Shown: positions 5,562 to 8,544 of the stretch, in pieces | Numbering within the stretch: the first letter of the stretch is position 1 | How the letters are laid out: each line of letters opens with the position of its first letter | Source: Pseudomonadota bacterium | GTDB taxonomy: Bacteria > Pseudomonadota > Alphaproteobacteria > Rhizobiales > Beijerinckiaceae | Assembly (NCBI GenBank): GCA_028876585.1 | Contig: JAGWRL010000201.1 | Span: forward strand, 1 to 8,544 | Length of the DNA stretch: 8,544 nucleotides | Direction of reading: 5' to 3' | Notes under the pieces: generated by a model | What the model saw: only the letters and a program-made list of their open reading frames with translations | Databases searched by the model: none | Told to the model about the DNA's origin: nothing | Translations under genes and position numbers: made by a program

Positions 5562-6905
5562 ATGGATCAGTTCGATTTTGGCCAGGAGGCCCGGCGGCTG
5601 CGCGTCGGCACGCTGGTGCGGCTGCGCTGGATCGCGGCGGCCGGCCAGATCGCGGCGCTGCTGGTGGCCGCGTTCGCGCTGCGCATTACGTTCCCGCTCG
5701 GCTGGGCGGCGCTGTGCATCGCGTTGCTGCTCGGCTTCAACGCCTTCCTGTGGCTGCGGTTTTCGCCCGCCAAGCGGCTGGAGGAAAAGGCGACGACCTA
5801 TATTCTGGCGGTCGACATCGCCCAGCTCGCCGCGCTGCTTTATCTCACCGGCGGCATCGCCAATCCGTTCGCCATGCTGCTGCTGGCGCCGACGATGATC
5901 TCCGCGGTGTCGCAAACCTGGGTCGAGACCGGCAAACTGCTGGCGCTGGCGATCGCCTGCGCCGGCCTGGTGACGGTGTGGCGCATCCCGCTGCAATTGT
6001 CGGACGGCGCGCTGTTCGATCCGCCTGACATCGAAAAGGCCGGCTTTCTGCTCGCCATCGTCGTCAGCGCCGTGTTCGTGGCGGTCTATGGCGGGCAGGT
6101 CGCGAAGGAGGCGCGCCAGCTCGCCGGCGCGCTCGCGGCCACGGAGATGATCCTGACCCGCGCCCAGCATCTGTCGCAGCTCGACGGGCTGGCGGCGGCG
6201 GCGGCGCATGAATTCGGCACGCCGCTGGCGACCCTGACGGTGATCGTGCACGAACTCGCCAATCAGTCCGAGGTCGCCGCGCTGTGTGGCGAGGATCTGT
6301 CGCTCGCCAAGCAGGAGCTGTCGCGCTGTCGCGCCATTCTCGGCCAGCTTTCCACCGCCAACCGGCTCGCCCGCGAACCGTTCGATCAGGTCGAGCTGGA
6401 GGCGCTGCTGGAAGAGGTCGCCGCGCCGCACCGGTTGCAGGACATCGACATCGTCGCCAGTGCGCACGGGCCGGAGCCGCATCCGCTGTGCGCGCGCAAT
6501 CCGGCGCTGCTCTACGGCCTGCGCAATCTCGCCGAGAACGCCGTCGAATTCGCCAAGACCGAAGTGAGCATCGCCGCGAACTGGGGCCGCGACCGGGTCG
6601 AGATTTCGATCGAGGACGACGGGCCGGGCTTTCCCGCCGCGGTGTTGCAGCGGCTGGGCGAGCCTTACATCTCCGACCGCACGGCGGCGCGCCATTCCGA
6701 CGCCGAGGCGGGGCTGGGTCTCGGCCTGTTCATCGCCAAGGCGCTGCTGGAGCGCACCGGGGCCGAGCTGAAGATCGGCAATCTGCCCTGGCCCCGGCAT
6801 GGCGCGCGCGCCGTGGTCTCCTGGCCGCGCGGCCAGTTCGAACCGGCGGAGCGCCCGGCGCTGGCCGGCGACAAATCATCCCCTAGCTCAGTTGGAAGCG
6901 CATGA
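5562..6905 (+). CDS. regB: RegB/ActS/PrrB redox sensor histidine kinase
   Basis: This 447-residue membrane kinase senses the redox state of the quinone pool and phosphorylates RegA/ActR. The N-terminal half (about 17-178) has several hydrophobic segments, six expected from the family, and the ubiquinone-site motif GGIANPF at 97-103. The dimerisation domain carries the H-box AAAHEFGTP with His216 as phosphoacceptor. Cys256 in SRCR lies 40 residues later, the same spacing as His225 and Cys265 of Rhodobacter capsulatus RegB. The ATPase domain has an N-box RNLAENAVEFA (321-331), DDGPGF (352-357) and GLGLGLF (384-390). The ATG at 5562 is preferred to an upstream TTG at 5508 because it starts at the usual place and has GGAG upstream. 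The last 11 codons are unusually A/T-rich and encode a Ser-rich tail. The stop overlaps regA by four bases. Confidence 0.95.
   Translation: MDQFDFGQEARRLRVGTLVRLRWIAAAGQIAALLVAAFALRITFPLGWAALCIALLLGFNAFLWLRFSPAKRLEEKATTYILAVDIAQLAALLYLTGGIANPFAMLLLAPTMISAVSQTWVETGKLLALAIACAGLVTVWRIPLQLSDGALFDPPDIEKAGFLLAIVVSAVFVAVYGGQVAKEARQLAGALAATEMILTRAQHLSQLDGLAAAAAHEFGTPLATLTVIVHELANQSEVAALCGEDLSLAKQELSRCRAILGQLSTANRLAREPFDQVELEALLEEVAAPHRLQDIDIVASAHGPEPHPLCARNPALLYGLRNLAENAVEFAKTEVSIAANWGRDRVEISIEDDGPGFPAAVLQRLGEPYISDRTAARHSDAEAGLGLGLFIAKALLERTGAELKIGNLPWPRHGARAVVSWPRGQFEPAERPALAGDKSSPSSVGSA
6884..6895 (+). other. tRNA D-arm-like stretch inside the 3' end of regB
   Basis: TAGCTCAGTTGG matches the start of the D-arm of many bacterial tRNAs (T8-A9, D-stem GCTC, loop AGTTGG). 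It lies within the last codons of regB. The closing D-stem GAGC is missing (GCGC follows), and no anticodon or T-arm (GGTTCGA) follows, so this is not a tRNA gene. It could be a fragment left by recombination, or chance. Confidence 0.3.
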
Positions 6906-7453
6906 ACGACCCGACCCGCCTTGCCCAAGCCGACCGGACTTTGCTGATCGTCGACGACGACAAGCCGTTCTGCGATCGGCTGGCGCGCGCGCTCGCCGCG
7001 CGCGGCTTCATCACCCGCACCGCCAACAGCGTCGCGGAAGGCGCGGCCGCGCTGGCGGAAGGCGCGCCGGCCTTCGCCGTGTTCGATCTCAAACTCGGCG
7101 ACGGCAGCGGGCTCGATCTGATGCGCGCCTTGAAGGCGAGCCGCCCCGACGCGCGCGCGGTGATCCTGACCGGCTATGGCGCGATCGCCACCGCGGTGAC
7201 GGCGGTCAAGCTCGGCGCGTTCGATTTTCTCGCCAAGCCGGTCAACGCCGACGAAGTGGTCGCCGCGCTCTCCGCCGGCGCCGAGGCGCGGCCGGAAGAA
7301 CCCGATCAACCGATGTCGGCCGACCGGGCGCGCTGGGAACACATCCAGCGCGTGTATGAATCGTGCGAACGCAATGTGTCGGAGACGGCGCGCCAGCTCA
7401 GCATGCATCGGCGCACGTTGCAGCGCATTTTGGCCAAACGCGCGCCAAAATAA
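6902..7453 (+). CDS. regA: RegA/ActR/PrrA response regulator
   Basis: This 183-residue cytoplasmic DNA-binding response regulator is the partner of the preceding kinase. In other alphaproteobacteria it controls respiration, carbon and nitrogen fixation, hydrogenase and related redox functions. The receiver domain (about 12-125) has the acidic pair D18/D19, phosphoacceptor Asp62 in FDLKLGDGSG, Thr90 and Lys112 (AKP). A short proline-containing linker (PEEPDQP, 131-137) leads to the highly conserved C-terminal block beginning MSADRARWEHIQRVYE. The Fis-type helix-turn-helix NVSETARQLSMHRRTLQRIL follows at about 158-177. The length is that of the family (about 180-185). It overlaps regB by four bases, so kinase and regulator are made together. 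The stop codon region overlaps an inverted repeat upstream of the urtA promoter. Confidence 0.96.
   Translation: MNDPTRLAQADRTLLIVDDDKPFCDRLARALAARGFITRTANSVAEGAAALAEGAPAFAVFDLKLGDGSGLDLMRALKASRPDARAVILTGYGAIATAVTAVKLGAFDFLAKPVNADEVVAALSAGAEARPEEPDQPMSADRARWEHIQRVYESCERNVSETARQLSMHRRTLQRILAKRAPK
7427..7451. promoter_or_regulatory. Inverted repeat at the regA 3' end, about 105 bases upstream of the predicted urtA transcription start
   Basis: ATTTTGGC (7427-7434) and GCCAAAAT (7444-7451) form a perfect 8-bp inverted repeat with a 9-base spacer. Its centre is about 105 bases upstream of the transcription start predicted from the sigma-54 promoter, the usual place for an enhancer site. It does not match the NtrC consensus (TGCAC half-sites). 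It is also coding sequence of regA (codons for RILAKRAPK), so its form may partly reflect codon choice. Confidence 0.35.
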
Positions 7454-7517
7454 GCGACGGCGCCCATCATTTCATCACGTGCGGGCCGATAACGCGGAAT
7501 TGAGCGCGGGCCAACTC

Positions 7518-7532
7518 TGGCACAGGCTTTGC
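7518..7532 (+). promoter_or_regulatory. Sigma-54 (RpoN) promoter of urtA
   Basis: TGGCAC (7518-7523), five bases, then TTGC (7529-7532) matches the RpoN consensus TGGCAC-N5-TTGCW except that the last base is G instead of A/T. The invariant GG (7519-7520) and GC (7531-7532) are separated by exactly ten bases. Transcription should start near 7544, giving a leader of about 50 bases before urtA. Sigma-54 control usually implies an activator such as NtrC, which fits urea uptake during nitrogen limitation. No clear NtrC dyad was found upstream. Confidence 0.85.
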
Positions 7533-7553
7533 GATCCCTGAAAGGCACGGGCC

Positions 7554-7569
7554 GGCGCGACTTCGCGCC
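7554..7569 (+). promoter_or_regulatory. Short hairpin in the urtA leader
   Basis: GGCGCG (7554-7559) and CGCGCC (7564-7569) pair around the tetraloop ACTT within the predicted urtA 5' leader, 25 bases before the start codon. No T-run follows. It could stabilise the 5' end of the message, but such short GC stems also arise easily in this base composition. Confidence 0.35.
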
Positions 7570-7594
7570 CGCCTGATCCAAACGGGGTGCGCAG

Positions 7595-8544
7595 ATGTTA
7601 TTCTCCAGGCGTATGGTAACGGGCGCGCTCGGCGCGCTCGCGATGGGCGCGGCGGCTCTGACGAGCTTCGCCGCGCGGGCCGAGGACACAATCAAGATCG
7701 GCATTCTCCACTCGCTCTCCGGCACCATGGCGATCAGCGAAACGACGCTGAAGGACGTGATGCTGATGTTGATCGACGAGCAGAACAAGAAGGGCGGCGT
7801 GCTCGGCAAGAAGCTGGAGGCGGTGGTGGTCGACCCCGCCTCCAACTGGCCGCTGTTCGCCGAAAAAGCCAAGGAGCTGATCGCCAAGGACAAAGTGGCG
7901 GTGGTGTTCGGTTGCTGGACCTCCGTCTCGCGCAAGTCGGTGCTGCCGGTGTTCAAGGAGCTCAACTCCATCCTGTTCTATCCCGTGCAATACGAGGGCG
8001 AGGAGAGCGAGCGCAACGTGTTCTACACCGGCGCCGCGCCCAACCAGCAGGCGATCCCCGCCGTCGATTATCTCATGAGCGAAGACGGCGGCTCGGTGAA
8101 GCGCTGGGTGCTGGAAGGCACCGATTACGTCTATCCGCGCACGACCAACAAGATCCTCGAAGCCTATCTCAAGGCCAAGGGCGTCGCGCCGCAGGACATC
8201 ATGATCAACTACACGCCGTTCGGCTTCTCCGACTGGCAGACGGAAGTGACCAAGATCAAGGCGTTCGGTTCGGCCGGCAAGAAGACGGCCGTGGTCTCAA
8301 CCATCAACGGCGACGCCAACGTGCCCTTCTACAAGGAACTCGGCAACCAGGGCGTTAAGGCGACCGATATCCCCGTCGTCGCCTTCTCGGTGGGCGAGGA
8401 AGAGCTTTCGGGCATGGACACCAAGCCGCTCGTCGGCCACCTGGCGGCGTGGAACTACTTCGAGAGCATCGATACGCCTGCCAACAAGGCTTTCATCAAG
8501 GAGTGGCACGCCTGGACCAAGAACGACAAGCGCACCACCAATGA
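7595..8544 (+). CDS. urtA: Urea ABC transporter substrate-binding protein UrtA, 3' end outside window
   Basis: This is the periplasmic urea receptor that delivers urea to the UrtBCDE importer. The window holds 316 codons without a stop, about three quarters of the usual 420-440 residues. The N-terminus is a signal peptide: SRRMVTG at residues 4-10 looks like a twin-arginine motif, a hydrophobic stretch follows, and ARA (27-29) precedes the mature start at about Glu30. The mature part has strong UrtA marks: GILHSLSGTMAISE, FGCWTSVSRKSVLPVF, LFYPVQYEGEE, YTGAAPNQQAIPAVDYL, GTDYVYPRTTNKILEAYL, YTPFGFSDWQTEV, VVSTINGDANVPFYKELG and VGEEELSGMDTKPLVGHL. The ATG at 7595 has only a weak ribosome site (GGGG about nine bases before) but is supported by the signal peptide. 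A sigma-54 promoter lies upstream, so it should be induced in nitrogen limitation. urtBCDE are expected downstream, outside the window. Confidence 0.95.
   Translation, partial: MLFSRRMVTGALGALAMGAAALTSFAARAEDTIKIGILHSLSGTMAISETTLKDVMLMLIDEQNKKGGVLGKKLEAVVVDPASNWPLFAEKAKELIAKDKVAVVFGCWTSVSRKSVLPVFKELNSILFYPVQYEGEESERNVFYTGAAPNQQAIPAVDYLMSEDGGSVKRWVLEGTDYVYPRTTNKILEAYLKAKGVAPQDIMINYTPFGFSDWQTEVTKIKAFGSAGKKTAVVSTINGDANVPFYKELGNQGVKATDIPVVAFSVGEEELSGMDTKPLVGHLAAWNYFESIDTPANKAFIKEWHAWTKNDKRTTN

Noticed and set aside
5307..6800. Long minus-strand open frame opposite regB and the end of lysR
   Set aside because: Same low-complexity Arg/Gln-rich character; the + strand carries clear RegB and LysR motifs with coupled starts and stops.
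6875..6950. Intact tRNA gene around TAGCTCAGTTGG
   Set aside because: No closing D-stem, anticodon arm, T-arm or matching acceptor stem follows, and the regA coding sequence begins at once.
1..8544. CRISPR array, toxin-antitoxin, defence or phage modules
   Set aside because: No regularly spaced repeats and no reading frames with such domains; every gene belongs to transport, tRNA modification, regulation or the IS fragment.

Overview
The window is GC-rich DNA of alphaproteobacterial type, most likely Hyphomicrobiales (Rhizobiales). Three things point there: a complete RegB/RegA (ActS/ActR, PrrB/PrrA) redox two-component pair, codon use strongly biased to G/C at third positions, and a fragment of a 'TCATTGCGAGCGAAG'-type dispersed repeat that I recall from such genomes. 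The genus cannot be fixed from the sequence. All genes except the first fragment lie on the + strand.

Positions 1-186: the left edge is the end of an insertion sequence, probably IS481 family. Its transposase start codon lies at 39-41 on the minus strand and the gene runs off the window. The element's terminus (two tandem imperfect end repeats) appears to end at 130, where it interrupts a dispersed palindromic repeat (131-147). Positions 187-3524: a branched-chain amino acid / amide-type (HAAT, Liv) ABC transporter, made of a LivH-like permease, a LivM-like permease, and one polypeptide holding both ATPase domains (LivG joined to LivF). No substrate-binding protein is visible with it, and the substrate is unknown. 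A C/G-rich palindromic element lies between the two permease genes.

Positions 3599-5499: a Sua5/YrdC threonylcarbamoyl-AMP synthase (tRNA t6A pathway) overlaps by four bases with a LysR-family regulator. Positions 5562-7453: the membrane redox sensor kinase RegB/ActS and its response regulator RegA/ActR, again with a four-base overlap. The sensor keeps the quinone-site motif GGIANPF, the H-box histidine and the redox cysteine 40 residues downstream. The 3' tail of regB has unusual codons and contains a tRNA D-arm-like stretch.

Positions 7454-8544: a near-perfect sigma-54 promoter (TGGCAC-N5-TTGC) followed by urtA, the urea-binding protein of the urea ABC transporter, cut by the window edge. 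The remaining urt genes probably follow outside the window. The right end is therefore under nitrogen control, next to the global redox regulators. The left transporter is a separate system whose upstream region has been altered by an insertion sequence. I see no CRISPR array, intact tRNA, rRNA or phage genes. No stretch longer than 300 bases lacks a gene. I did not find a clearly new multi-gene system. The most unusual points are the fused ATPase with a degenerate signature motif, the IS interruption upstream of the transporter, and the odd regB tail.
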